Assembly (NCBI GenBank): GCA_904066235.2
Contig: CAJFCV020000002.1
Coordinates: 6,758,001 to 6,822,000 of the forward strand
Direction: 5' to 3'
Length of the DNA: 64,000 nt
Source of the DNA: Bursaphelenchus xylophilus
Taxonomy: Eukaryota; Nematoda; Chromadorea; Rhabditida; Aphelenchoididae
The notes under the pieces were generated by a model. It had not been told where the DNA came from and made no database searches. It saw only the letters and a program-made list of their open reading frames with translations. Shown here piece by piece: positions 25,252 to 37,300 of this stretch. The translations under genes were made by a program, and so were the position numbers. Position 1 is the stretch's first letter; each line of letters begins with the position of its first letter.

Positions 25252-26097
25252 TCCCCGCCACGCTCTTTTTTCCCTTCCAATTTTTCGAAAAGAGACAACA
25301 GAAGAAGAAGGAGAAGATGGGGAGGCGAAAGATCTGATTCTCTAACATTCTCCGGTCTTATCTTCCACAAACATTTAAATAATCCATCGTTTAATTTCTG
25401 ACGTCGCGTTTTCCGCAGCCATTTTCTTTGTTGGAACGAAGTGTCACAAATATTATCGTCTTAAAAAAGGTTGCAAGAAAATTATAAAAGTGCAGATTGA
25501 CCATGAGATTAGACCCAGAAGGACGTCTGAGAGAGTAAGGAGTGTAATAGTGTGGTCATGTGATGGTAGAAAGGGGCTCTGACATTGTTGATATGAGTAA
25601 TATAATTTGAATAGACTCCCCCGTCCTTTCCATGTAAATACGTCTTTTGATTACAGTATTTATTTCCTCAATCCCACCCGTTTTAACCTTTCTCGGTCTT
25701 TATCGTCGTGTGTTGCGACATCCCCTTTCTCCCTTCCCAATACAACTGTGCTTAATTATGCAAAGGAAGGCGTTAAAGGACAACTTTATGTCTTACTATT
25801 TAGATTACCCCCCTTTTCGTCGAACCAACCACATTATCTTGCCATTCCTTCCGTTTTTGTACTCTGGTTGCCTCAGGAAATGTGTCAAGAATATATTAAA
25901 GCGAACATATATAATTAATTGACAATAATGGGCAGTTATCGGTTTATGAACCTTAATTAAACGAAAATTTAAAAGAAATCTCAGCAAAAAGTGCAAACCC
26001 AAAAAATTAAATAATCAAAATAATACAGTAATGAGACCCGAAAGGAAAATAAAGTACAAAGTCGGTAAAGTAAAGTGCCTTCTGGTAAAAGAGAGCC

Positions 26098-26622
26098 TCA
26101 GTAATCCAGGACGGCCGGCTCTAGGGCCCAATAATTCCGACATTTGGGACAAGATGGGAGATAATCGTTGCTTTTCTTGTGCTCATTCCATTGGTCGACG
26201 CATTCCTTACATCCAATCACACTCAAACAGTACATACAAATCTTGGGTTCGGTGGGAGTGGAGGTCAAGCAAATGCTACAGCCGTCTACTTTCACTGTGT
26301 AAGGGTGTTCTTCATGGCTAAAAACAGATAAAGACAAGAGAAAAACTTACTATCTGGCAGTTGTAAACCATTCCACAAGCTCTTGTTGGGTAACCAACCT
26401 CTTCTCGAGCTTCGAATGGACATCCGCTTTGATATCTGCCAACCAAATTTTCTTTTCCTCATCGAATTCGTAGACTTTTTCTGCTTGAGTTAACAACTTC
26501 AGATACTCTTTGAGGGTCTTGAGGCTCTGTTGTAACTCGTTTCTTCGCTCTTCCATCAATTTTGTCTTCAGTTCTTCCGCTTTTTTAATCTGAGCTCGAA
26601 GATCGTCAATCGATGTGGACAT
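26098..26622 (-). CDS. Coiled-coil plus RING-like zinc-binding protein
   Basis: Two exons, 26622-26351 and 26317-26098, fit in phase (TA|GTAAG, TTTTAG) and give 163 aa. The first exon is an acidic/basic heptad-rich helix (DDLRAQIKKAEELKTKLMEE onwards), very likely coiled coil over about residues 5-70. The second has four CxxC pairs: CSIC, CMYC, CKEC (in GCKECVDQW) and CPKC (in SCPKCRNYW). This is a C4C4 RING-like arrangement with the hydrophobic W typical of E3-type folds. A ubiquitin-ligase or adaptor role is inference; no catalytic test is visible. Family membership was not recognised more precisely. Confidence 0.75.
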
Positions 26623-27594
26623 CTTTCTTAGAGATGAACTAAAAATTCAAAAAGGTTCAGGTAAAAGTCTTCGACGCACACACATCAATAACAAACGTAA
26701 TGTCATTACAAAAGAAAGAAACCCTATCAATTTATCTTATTTTATGAGTTTTGGAATGTTTTCTTTAAGATGGTTATCAGAAAGCGTGATATCTGGGTGA
26801 TCGACAATTCAGAATGAATGCAGGGGCATAAATTACAATTACATTGTATTGTAATTATTGATAAGGAAAGAAAACGTCGGATCCCTCGTGACCTGGAGGC
26901 AAGTTTAAGACCTCTGGGGAAAAGAGAAAAGACAGGTGGCCGGTCGGAAAAAGATTTTCTAAATCGCGTTTTTTCTTATGTTTTCAAGAAAATAATCTAA
27001 ATCACGCAGCCAGTCAACAAAACAGGCTTAGAGTTACTTTTTATCAAAGAACTGCTATACTTTTATGAAAATTAAGTTGTAAATTTTAATATTCACACAT
27101 AGAAAACCATAAAGCGATTTCAAAGTTAACGGAGTAGCCTTCAAAGGACAATCCAACTTCTTCATTCGCTGGAGGAATCTCTCCCAGATAATTCTTTGCT
27201 CAACGCACCGATCCTCTCAGATTCCGAACCTACTCCTTTATCAGTATTACAAAAAATTTCCAAAGCAGTTCAATTTGAAAAATGAAACGAAAAACTCATT
27301 TGACGTAACGAAAATTACGCTAATTTGACGATGTGACGGACGCGCCAAATTAACGGCCAATTTTATTCAAATTATCAGTTAACGTGATACATTTTAATGT
27401 TGCATTACGTATAATTAATGCCTTCCGTAAGCCTCGAGCCTTTACAAATTTTCAAAAAAAAAAAAAAAACTCAATGTTCCGGCAATAGGGTGCCCAAAGA
27501 GACCGGCTAATTTCTGGTTATTAATTTTTGCAAAAGGAATGAGAAAAACGGTCAAAAACGGCGCAAAACATTTATTTATATCGATGTCGGCCGT
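26623..27594. other. Intergenic, RING-like gene to PMP3 gene
   Basis: About 970 bp, promoter of the RING-like gene and 3' flank of the PMP3 gene. It contains a poly-A run of 17-18 bases near 27456; nothing else recognised. Confidence 0.45.
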
Positions 27595-27903
27595 CTATTG
27601 TTGCTCTTGATCCACTGGGGAAGTGTAACTGGAGGTGCGGTAGAAGCAGCACCATAGGGAGTGGAGCACTGCTGGCAACCTTTACAATGGCAATCAGTAA
27701 CAATAAATAGTCTTTACTTACCAGAAAATGAAAAGAAGGAGAATGCTGATAAACACATGGACGTTCAACTCATCATTCCGGATGAAAACAGCGAGTGGCT
27801 GTAATAGTATAACAGTATTATGTTAAATAAATTGAAAACTTACCGGCAAAATAAAGGATAAGATCAACCAGATGATTTCACGTGCTCCACATCCGTCAGA
27901 CAT
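27595..27903 (-). CDS. PMP3/UPF0057 small membrane proteolipid
   Basis: Three short exons, 27903-27844, 27798-27722 and 27679-27595, sum to 222 nt (73 aa) in phase. The start gives MSDGCGAREIIWLILSFILP; exon 2 begins PLAVFIRNDELNVHVFISIL; exon 3 completes FWLPAVLHSLWCCFY followed by a polar tail. This matches the Pmp3 pattern: two membrane helices, an LPPLAVF turn, and a GWIPGIIHALY-like second helix (here FWLPAVLHSLW). Family members are 50-75 aa plasma-membrane proteins linked in yeast and plants to ion homeostasis; the worm role is not established from sequence. No single exon is long enough to stand out as an open frame. Confidence 0.85.
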
Positions 27904-29517
27904 CTTTGTTAATATATTCTGAAGAGTTAGACAACAAGATATACAGGATTACAGAGAGGTATTCAAAACGGTTCACAAAAATAGAGAGGGGAATCTCCTT
28001 TCGAAAATATTTCGGAATGCTCTTTTTGAATATGAATGACTCACCATTTCGGTGACCTTCCTGCGCCTCTTTTAGATTACCGGAGAAAAAGACCCATTTT
28101 ATAAAATTTAACTACACATTAACTACACATACATATAATGGTGAATGAGGTCAAAAAATTGTTTCGTGGTTCTAAAATTATAATATTTTTTGGTGTAGGA
28201 TGTTGGTAAAATCGTATTTGGCACATGTGAAAAAATTTTCCTTCCAGATCATATCCGTAGGTTGATGCGTCAGTAAGGAGCTGCGATAAGGGTTCCAAGC
28301 AGAAGATATGCTTTTGAGAACTCTGAGGTATGATTCTTTTTAAATTGAACTACTAATAGGTTGATTCAAAAGTTTTCCGCCATTTTTTCATGACACTTCA
28401 AAACAAAATTTCCAAGGCCTGATTGAATGTATGATAAAAATGAAATCATAGATGTATGGGGCAGCCCTTCGCAAAATTTTTGATTGGTAGTATCTTATCT
28501 TCTTCAAGTTTCCTTTCAGAATATTTCAAAAATATGAAAAAATTCTCCGTTTGTGTCAAGGTAAATATCCCGGGGCTAGTAATCTTATTAATCTTTCGAA
28601 TTTTTGCCACGAACACTCGATTTCGGTGTTTTCTGATTTCAAAAATGACCGTCATGTTTTCTGATCGTTACTGTTTTCCTAAACAGTACTGCAAAGTAGA
28701 AATTTTTTAAACTTTTTTAAGTACTCCTAGTGCCGATTCCGAAAATATAGTTTTAAAAATGATTGATTTACAGTACTGTTTAAGAAAAAATAATGATCAG
28801 AAAAATGAATATTATTTTTAAAATCACGCCGTCAATTATCCTATAATTTCGACACTTACATGCAAGAAAAATAATTTTTTCAGTTTCCACAATTGTCTTT
28901 TTCGCCAATTGACGGTGTTCCAATGCATGGATAACCATCATTGGTTCCACTTGTAATGCAACACTAACAATATTGGGATGGTTACAACTTCGTGCTGATG
29001 GAGGCCTCTTTCATAAATTGACGTGCCCCAGGGCTTTAGCCTACTCGAACCCTCTTCGGCACAGCGGAAACCACGATTTAAAGAGCATCTCCACTATGCC
29101 CTGCCCATTTGCGACTTGAACCTCGTGAGGGTTGTCAAAGAGGATTCCACATTTTTTTACTTGCTTGGGATGACTTTTAACTCCAATTGTACATCTGCCT
29201 TGCGTTGAACTCCAAGTTACTTGTGCCTCGCAGTATTTGGAACTTTCGTCTTGCTTGATCGATTCTTTTTCGCATCTTATTCACAATAGTTTATTCCGAA
29301 AAGAATTCGCCTAAACCGATAAGTTTGAGTTAAGAATGTTGCAAGTGATGACATTTTTCTTCTCAAATATACGATAAGAAAAATCATTCTTCTCCCAATA
29401 CTTCACTTGTGTTAATTTTTGTTCACATTACTCTTCCCGAAACATTTTCTTTTTTTTGATAAATATGAAATCAAAAGTTTTGTTTATATGAGATTTGTTT
29501 AGAATTCAACATTTATA
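27904..29517. other. Intergenic, PMP3 gene to transthyretin-like gene
   Basis: About 1.6 kb. It holds an imperfect inverted repeat (about 28630-28830) and an AP-1 heptamer TGACTCA at 28037. No gene supported. Confidence 0.45.
28630..28830. repeat. Imperfect inverted repeat, probable decayed MITE
   Basis: TTCTGATCGTTACTGTTTTC followed by AAACAGTACTG on the left is mirrored by CAGTACTGTTTAAG and AATGATCAGAAAA on the right. The arms are roughly 65 bp and not perfect. No target duplication identified. Confidence 0.55.
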
Positions 29518-30035
29518 ATGCTCCTAAAATCAGATCATCTATCAGTCATGTTGCCTGTGACCTTTATCGTTCTTCTAGCCCTGAGCGGAGTTCATGCTCT
29601 GGGGCGCATGCAGAGTACTGCCGTCAGGGCCTCTCTGAGTTGTGATGGAAATCCAGCTTCTGGAGTGGTAGGTCTTTTCGGAGCTGATTTTTGATCCTTG
29701 TAGATGGTAAGACTCTATGATGAAGACAGAACTGATATGGATGATCTTATGAAAGAGGGATTAACTGACGCCCATGGCAAGTTCCAATTGATCGGACATG
29801 AGACCGAGATCACCAAGATTGATCCCAAAGTGAACATGTAAGTTTAACTCTGAATACAATATAGATTTGTAGTTACCACACTTGTGGACACACGGGTCCC
29901 TGCAAAAGAAAGCTGACCATCTACATTCCCGACAATTACATCAGCGAGGGTGAGACCCCTGGGAAGATGTTTGACATTGGCCACATCAATTTAAACGCCC
30001 GATTTGCCGGCGAATCTACAGATTGTATCCATTAG
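29518..30035 (+). CDS. Transthyretin-like (TTR) family secreted protein
   Basis: Three exons, 29518-29667, 29704-29837 and 29873-30035, fit in phase and give 148 aa. A hydrophobic signal segment (MLPVTFIVLLALSGVHA) begins at the second ATG (29548), so either ATG may be used. The mature protein shows the nematode TTR-52/TTL pattern: GRMQSTAVRASLSCDGNPAS, VRLYDEDRTDMDDLM, EGLTDAHGKFQLIG, TKIDPKVNIYHTCGHTGPCK and LTIYIPDNYI. Four cysteines are present, two in the expected HxCxxxxxPC spacing. Secreted, with TTR proteins variously acting in signalling or as extracellular binding proteins; the target here is unknown. It is convergent with the kinase gene that follows, whose stop codon lies 60 bp away on the other strand. 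Confidence 0.92.
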
Positions 30036-30093
30036 ATACGAAACCTTTATTCGTAGTAAAATCTAAATGGTTTGAGAATTGTTTAGAGTATCT

Positions 30094-31204
30094 CTATTCC
30101 TTTTTCTCCCAATCATAAGGAAATTCGCTGATTCCCATTCCGACGAAGGTCTTCCTGAGGATTTTATAATAATTCTCATAATCTGGGGGATCGTAGTATT
30201 TGAGGGAATGAACATGGTTGGCAATGTCGATGTAACCCTTAGGGCACCCTTGATAGACCTCCAGAATGTAAGGCATTGCTTTGCATCGACGTTTGTAATC
30301 TCCAACCTGAAATGTAGACACTGTACATAGCGAATTACTTACCTCATTCAAGTCCTGAATAGTTTTCCAAGGCAAATTGCCATGAGTAAGTTCAGCAGCC
30401 ATATACAGCCAAGTCTCCACATCATCCTTTCGTCCCAACTCTCTTTGCATATGACAAGCAATCGAGGCATATCTTACAGTACCCCTGAAGGCAGCCAGTT
30501 TCCTCGGTTTCTTGATGACTCCATTCTCATCGATATACTTCCGGCACATTCCAAAGTCGAGGATGTAAACCTTTCTGATTTCATTGGCCTCAGCTCTGCC
30601 GATAGTGTAATTTCCAGGTTTGATATCTCTATGGAGATAACCGACTCCATGTAGATCTTCCAAGGCTTCAAGGCACTGGATTGCCACACTGACAGCACAT
30701 CCAGTTGTTAAGTACCCGTTCTCATTATCCTGGAATAAATGTTTTAAAGATTGCATAATATCAAATCGTTTGTCCTTTCGCAACGGAATCCCCTGGCTGC
30801 ATCACTTACTTTTCGAAGTTCCTGCAGGGATTTCCCAACCAAAGACATGACGAGATAATTGAAGGTCCCAACGCGACCTTTACCTTCCAGGCGACAATGA
30901 TGACGACCTCCACGCTCATTCAGCTCCTAAACTGGCATTTCTCATTCCCTTCGACATCACTTACTTGAAGGACATTAACTTCAATTTTGAGGACTTGAAT
31001 CGGCTCGTTGATACCTTCCACTTTGAGGGCATAAAAGTCATTCGCGTCCTTTACTTTGTAGACAGCGCCTAAAGTATTTGAATAATGACTTAGAAAGTGG
31101 GAATGATACTATTTACCGAAGCCTCCTTCCCCAAGTTTCTTGACGACCTCCCACTTGTCAATCACCTTGCCAGGCTCCAGCTGAACTATTTCCAAGGCTG
31201 CCAT
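30094..31204 (-). CDS. Tau-tubulin-kinase/CK1-type protein kinase
   Basis: Five exons, 31204-31117, 31068-30965, 30926-30810, 30729-30343 and 30306-30094, are in phase and give 302 aa, essentially one kinase domain. Visible motifs: glycine loop GEGGFGAVY, catalytic lysine in YALKVE, HRDIKPGNYTIG, LDFGMCRKY and GTVRYAS. HRDIKPGN and the R-x-x-HHCRLEGKGR segment place it in the nematode TTBK/CK1 expansion, many members of which are germline-expressed. An alternative exon start upstream of 30729 would add a stretch (DKRFDIMQSLKHLFQ) not matched in the family, so I place a longer intron there. All catalytic residues appear intact. Confidence 0.88.
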
Positions 31205-32834
31205 CGAATCTTTGTATACAACCGCCTTTGATGAACCACTTTTTTGAAACTGTCACTCAATTGTTTATGCAAATTTAACCGAATGTAACAGAGGAAGTAT
31301 TTCAAGTCGGACGCTCAGATTTTTCTTTGACGAGTCACAGACCCCACATCAATTCCCGAAAAATGTAGCTTGCGTCCCGAAGAGTTCGACAATGACCGTG
31401 CATCCAAAATGACCGCACGTCGATAATGACCGCCGAAAAAAATCCTGGAACAGGAAGGGGGCGTGAGGTAATCGATGGCATGGATTTCGAAAAAAATGTA
31501 CAATTTTTCTTTGACTGTAGACGGTGGTCATTATCGATGGCGTTCTAATTTGCCAGTTTTATTGAGTTTTATTTATTATTTTTTATTGAAACTCTTTTGT
31601 GCAAATATTGCCCTCTAGGGTAGAAATACTACGCATTTTCAATAGGGTTCGGACGAGGTATATACCATCGGTATATTCCCGGGTATATACCCAGATTTCC
31701 GCGACGGGCGAATTTTTTGGGTATTTATGGGAATTGGCTGAAGAAAAAACAAACAGAAAGGCCAACTCATTACTCGGAGCATCCACGGAACGTGAAAGAA
31801 ATTCGAATATTTATGTAAATTTTTCATTGTTAAAGCACCTTTTGCTTTTTTTGCACTCGGCGTGTTAGTTATAAAACTTTTAATGCCAAAATGCTCAAAA
31901 AGTGTTAATTTTTTTCCAACTTTCGGCCTAAAAATCTCGGTCGTTTCTGCAAAGCGCGATTACTTGCGGTTTTGCCAAGGGCTGGCATGTCGTAGAAAAA
32001 AAATATTCTATATTTCTCCAAAGTGTCATCAAAATTTGAGCGTCGCACTTGGGTCCCGTAATAAGTTTGATGTTTTGAGCAAATGTTTAATCTTGAAACC
32101 AGACTAGTCGTGACATAAAGTCCTGACACATTTGCACAGTGCATTTTGTTTTTCTTTCGGACCCGTCGCGGCAATTCCCCGTTTTTGCACTAGCGACATG
32201 CACTTTCGCGCGAACTTGCCACTTTTCTCGCGCGACACCCGCGACAAAATGTGTCAGGACTTTATGTCGCGACTAGTATGAGTATGAAACTGTAACGTCA
32301 AATGTAATTGATGAATTCAATAAATTTGGCTGACTTTGCACTTTTATTCGTTTCTTTCAAGATTGCTGAACAGCATTTGACAACTGATAAGGGACTCAAT
32401 TTGCCTAAAACTTCATGTTCACGAGAACCGTCCAGATGGGATTTTCATTACAAGTCTGATCGTAATCCATAATTTTAATGTTCTGTATCTAACAGTCAGT
32501 CAAGGCTCAAATAACTCATATGGTGATCGATCGTCCCTTCATCATCGTATTTATATGATCCAGAGTCCAACCTTTTTTGGTGACAAGGCATTGGCTTCTG
32601 ATAGTTTTCGAACAATTGCTTTTCAAACCAGAAAGCTTGTCGTATGATAAACCTCTCCCTAAAACAGTTTTCGGTTTGATTCTGCACAATGAGTACTTCT
32701 TATCAAACAAAAAAGGGGAACGAATTTAGGGTCCAGCCAGCATAACCAAAGGGAAATCAGCAACAGGTCTCAGTCTCAGGATGCCCTTTGACTGCAGCCA
32801 CGAGTATACTTTACATGCCTGTCCCATGTGTTAT
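31205..32834. other. Intergenic, repeats and MITE
   Basis: It contains three spaced copies of AATGACCG (31391, 31408, 31424) with an inverted partner (GGTCATTATCG, about 31526), a GGGTATATACCC palindrome near 31681, and a MITE at 32102-32278. No gene supported. Confidence 0.45.
32102..32278. mobile_element. MITE, family A, copy 2
   Basis: About 177 bp. Ends ACTAGTCGTGACATAAAG and (reverse complement) ACTAGTCGCGACATAAAG are close to perfect and extend into TCCTGACACAT. The body matches copy 1 at 919-1097 closely, including TTTGCACAGTGC and GTCGCGGCAATTCCCCG. No coding capacity. Confidence 0.88.
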
Positions 32835-34332
32835 TATACTGCACGTCAAAAGTTTGGAACAGGCCAGATCTTCTTTGCGGCTTGAGGTGGGAGTTTCATT
32901 TCTTTTTTATTAGATGCTCCATGTATTAAGAACCTCAATGAATACATAGCCATGGAAATCAGAAAGCTTGTTGGAATCTAAAAAAAAATTTTAAAAAATA
33001 AGTGCGTCAAAAGTTTGGAACAGCTTTTGGAAGGTGATTATAAACTTCGGGATGGAGGCAGGTATCCTCGCATTTAGTGTTTCTGGATGATGTATGGAAC
33101 CGGCATGCCAATGGCATACTGATTTTCATCGATAAACCCAAAATGAAAAAAATGCTTATTGAGCCAAAAACTACGGTCAAATTTGCGAAAAAATAATTTT
33201 TTTGGTGTGGGTTCTCTATGTTATCGGTGTGTAAGCGTTCTAAGATATTTAATGTGGTCGCAAAATTGTACAAGGGCACTCAGATCTTCGCATAGGAACT
33301 ATATCCGCACAGTATAATTTATGAAAATTTTGAGTTTTGCTATGAATCTTTATTTAATGTATTTTATATTTTTTATAGAGCGGCTTGGAGGCTAATTGGC
33401 TTTAACACCGTTATCGTTGAATAAAAAGGTGTCTTTAAGAAGCAGAACCTGGCCACGATTTGCAACATCAAGGCCACATCTTTAAAAATAGCGGGTATAT
33501 GAAATGTTAATATTCCCATATTTTTTACCTTGGATTTGAAGCCGCTGCATGGCTCAAAACTAAGTGCCTTTATCGTTATCACACCGATACAGTTTTATAA
33601 ACCAACTCTCCGAATTATCACGCCATAAATCCGGGTCAGATATGAATATTGACTTTGGGGACAAAAATTTTTTTTAATATCTGAGAGATGTGGCCTTGGA
33701 TGTTGCAAGTAGCGTGGGTTTTTGTTTCTTGAAGACACCTTTTTATTCCACGATAACGGTGTTAAAGCCAATTAGCCTCCAAGCCGCTCTATAAAAAATA
33801 TAAAATACATTAAATAAAGATTCATAGCAAAACTCAAAATTTTCATAAATTATACTGTGCGGATATAGTTCCTATGCGAAGATCTGAGTGCCCTTGTACA
33901 ATTTTGCGACCACATTAAATATCTTAGAACGCTTACACACCGATAACATAGAGAACCCACACCAAAAAAATTATTTTTTCGCAAATTTGACCGTAGTTTT
34001 TGGCTCAATAAGCATTTTTTTCATTTTGGGTTTATCGATGAAAATCAGTATGCCATTGGCATGCCGGTTCCATACATCATCCAGAAACACTAAATGCGAG
34101 GATACCTGCCTCCATCCCGAAGTTTATAATCACCTTCCAAAAGCTGTTCCAAACTTTTGACGCACTTATTTTTTAAAATTTTTTTTTAGATTCCAACAAG
34201 CTTTCTGATTTCCATGGCTATGTATTCATTGAGGTTCTTAATACATGGAGCATCTAATAAAAAAGAAATGAAACTCCCACCTCAAGCCGCAAAGAAGATC
34301 TGGCCTGTTCCAAACTTTTGACGTGCAGTATA
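32835..34332. mobile_element. Giant palindromic Tc1-like element (about 1.5 kb), foldback
   Basis: The 1498-bp interval reads as an inverted repeat flanked by TA: left TATACTGCACG, right CGTGCAGTATA. Outer arms of about 600 bp are near identical; a 90-codon frame (33007-33279 minus, 33888-34160 plus) is translated identically from both. Each arm carries the transposase-site-like word CGTCAAAAGTTTGGAACAG twice, at 32844 and 33005 on the left (161 bp apart) and mirrored on the right. This is the inverted-repeat/direct-repeat spacing of Tc1-family elements such as Sleeping Beauty. The arms fade near 33480 and 33700. No transposase catalytic frame is convincing. Confidence 0.85.
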
Positions 34333-37300
34333 CTTACAGCAGATACACGTGGCTTTTTAGTTCGTTGTTAGTAATTTCTTCTCTTTATACTCGCGAATAT
34401 TCGCATTCTACTCGAAAAAGAAAAGATTTTTTCTTCTAAAGAAATCCAATGATGTATTCTATACGCACCGATCAGTCCGAGCTGCTTGAAGGTCGAGGAT
34501 AACTTTTTGAACCGTTTTTTATATTTATTTTTCTCTCACTTCTGTTTACACTGTTTGCCCTCCTTCTGGAGTGACTTCCGATTGAAAACCGGAATCACTC
34601 GCTGCTCTGTCTCTTTTTTGTTGTTTTATTGTTAGGAGAGATTACACAACAGTTTATTCTAAAAAGAATATGTTCGTATTTCGGCCTGAAAGCGATATTC
34701 AGAACGGGGAGTCGTATGTATTAATAATATTATGTTTTTGGAAAATCATTTGTATAGTTAACGTAATTGAAGCAACACACCCTTTCCCCTTCCTCTTTAC
34801 GAAATCGTATAAACGAAGACTTTGACTCCTTAATTAAATGGAGATTCTCGGGTCACATTATTGAATGTCTACGTCGTAAGCCGACTTGTTGAGCTTTCTC
34901 TTTTTTGGGGAACGATCGGCTTACGGGTCGGGAGTTTAAAGAATTTAAATCCGTCAACGCGTTACACGGACCGAACGCTTTTCCATATTCCACTTGTTTT
35001 ATTTGATGATGACTATTGAGTTTGCATTTTTGTGAGCTAATTTTTGATGACTGAAAATCAAATCCCAGATTGATGACTAATGACAATTCACGCCTACATT
35101 CGTCGTCATTAAATTTGCTTATCACTTATGACTTTAAAGACTTTTTCGAAACCAAAGGAACCCTTGCCCTAGGCAGTCTTCTTCTTAAATTTTAGACGTT
35201 TTTCCGCGACAAAAAAGGATAATTTTATGGGTTGACGTCTTTTTTGCAAAGCTTTATCGGTCCAGAATCAATTCGTTTGTTTAAAAAAGGTTAGTTTTTC
35301 TTGGACTTGTGTTATATTTCTCCAATTTTAACATAAGGTTGTAAAGTTGCAGAGTATGAAAATTATAAGAACTAAATTTACACTTTCAAGAAATTTTACA
35401 TTACACAGCATGCCGAATGATTTTTGCTGCTACCTTAGCGCTTATACTCAATCATTTCTTGTCGTTTTGTTAATTTTTTTTAAATTGATTGTATTTTTTT
35501 CAGGTTGATACCTATATGGTACTGCACTGTGATCTTCCTTTGCCGGTTTAATTGGCCCCACTTGACCTTTTTTCTCGTTTTCAAACCCTCTTTGTCCTCA
35601 ATTCTTTTTGTTTCGACTTCCGTTAAACTGAGGTCATCAAAAAAATGGAGGTCTCCACCGCTCCCAAATATTAAAAGCATTTTCTGAGATTCCCACTTCA
35701 ATTGAAGTCCCACTATTTCAAGGTTACCGGCTTGGGATAACCGCCTTTTTGCTGATTCTACACGCGTTTTTTAACCTTATTTTACCCGGCCCTACCTCTT
35801 TCCCTCACCCTCGACCCAGTTATTTTGAATGGTTCTCGAAAGGTGTGAAGAAGGGATGGGCGCTGATCCACTTGACGAAAACAAACAGATTGAGCGAAGA
35901 GAATGACCGTTACACAATCCCCCGCTCCACTGAAACCACCACACTGAAATTGAGCTCTGCGATGACCTTGTCCGTCTTGTTTCGCCTCTCGAATCCCCTC
36001 TATTTACCTGCGTTTCTCACATTTTCCGACTTTTGGCGTGACTCTTGTAATTCTTTTTCCTTGCATCGTTTAAGGGTCTTTTCCTGAATTTTATTTTGAA
36101 TATACAAACACAATTTTTAGTTCTACCTTGGACCTTAATTATGGAGTGCAATGCCGTCTCCATCTACAAATTACTTCTGCTCACATTGGTGTCAGATTAC
36201 GACGCGCTCATATATGTATAAATAATTATACCTGCTTTGCGCAACCTCAAACTAAGCCTACCGTTATTTAATCTGGTCGAATTCTGACGCAGATTGATTT
36301 AATGGTACTACGGTAAAAAAAATATAACTAATATAGATTTATTGATCTCATAAATCACGTCTTATGGAGTCTCTCTGTTCCTTGTGTGATTTATTCCCCA
36401 TCAACACTAATTACACCTGACTTTTCAAGTATTTCGGTTATTACTCTTAAGAGTTTTTTATACCAAGAGTCGGGGGTTATTGCTCTTTAATTTTTCGACT
36501 TCTTAAGGGTGTTTTCATGATGAATTTCTGTAAGGAGACTTTGAAAACTCATGAATAACCTTGGGCTGAATGATTCGATTCATAGAAATACGATTCCTTA
36601 ATATTCTCTCCGTTACCACCCACCCCTTTCTGAGAATCCCCATCGCCGACTTCAATCTTCCTTATTAAATCTGGGTTTGCAACCTTTTTACGTACCATTG
36701 CAATAAATCCCTTTGCTCGAGAATTTCGAGGGGATACCGGATCAAAAAGGATTTTATTTTATACCCACAATTTTTTGACCACATTACTATGCACTTTTCG
36801 ACCCAATTCGACCAGATTCGATGATTGTCAGGTGGTAGGGTACTTTTTGCGTTTTCAGATGAAATGCACTTTGGTTTAGGAAAATCCGGCGGATAATCTC
36901 CCTGTCTTTTAAAGTTTGGCGCTCTCGTCAGTTTCAATCAGAGCTGTAGCGTTACAAAACTCCTCCAAAAACAGTTTGATGTTCGAGGAAAACGGAAATA
37001 GACGCCGCTTTCGAGGTTTTATTGCATTTCTAGGTGTTCGCGAGGTTAATTAGTAAGGGGAATTCTTCCTACCATCATGCTGACTTTACTTTTTGTTCTG
37101 TAAATAATTTTTTCCGCATTTGTCCAAATTATTCCTTTTTAATTATAATACAACCCCTAAGAGTCTTTAAGTTCTAGATTAATTCCGTAACCTTATTTTA
37201 CTTGAAGAAAAGCTCTTCCTCTTTTAAAACAATAACTCATTTTGAACATTCCACTTATCATATCTGAACAATGCCTGTCATCTCGCTTCCGTCCACTGTC

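Larger units (their letters stand above)
16230..26097. other. Gene desert upstream of jun
   Basis: Nearly 10 kb with no gene I can support. An upstream first exon of the long jun isoform must exist but was not found. Contents: a TA-flanked inverted-repeat element (18686-19382), a GC-richer block (20395-20900), a two-copy 61-bp tandem repeat (23445-23566), a perfect 17-bp hairpin (24769-24811) and AP-1 heptamers at 20397, 24897 and 25245. A minus-strand open frame at 24948-25370 has a hydrophobic stretch but no family match. Confidence 0.45.

Noticed and set aside
24948..25370. Minus-strand 140-codon frame with a hydrophobic stretch
   Set aside because: No family match, an N-terminus of low-complexity Leu/Ser, and no consistent promoter or exon structure.
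32496..32710. Overlapping minus-strand frames of about 60 codons
   Set aside because: They could be an exon (an acceptor is present), but no partner exon, start or domain could be found.
33007..34160. 90-codon frame duplicated in the palindrome
   Set aside because: Identical in both arms only because the arms are inverted copies. A faint transposase-like reading on the opposite strand contains stops.
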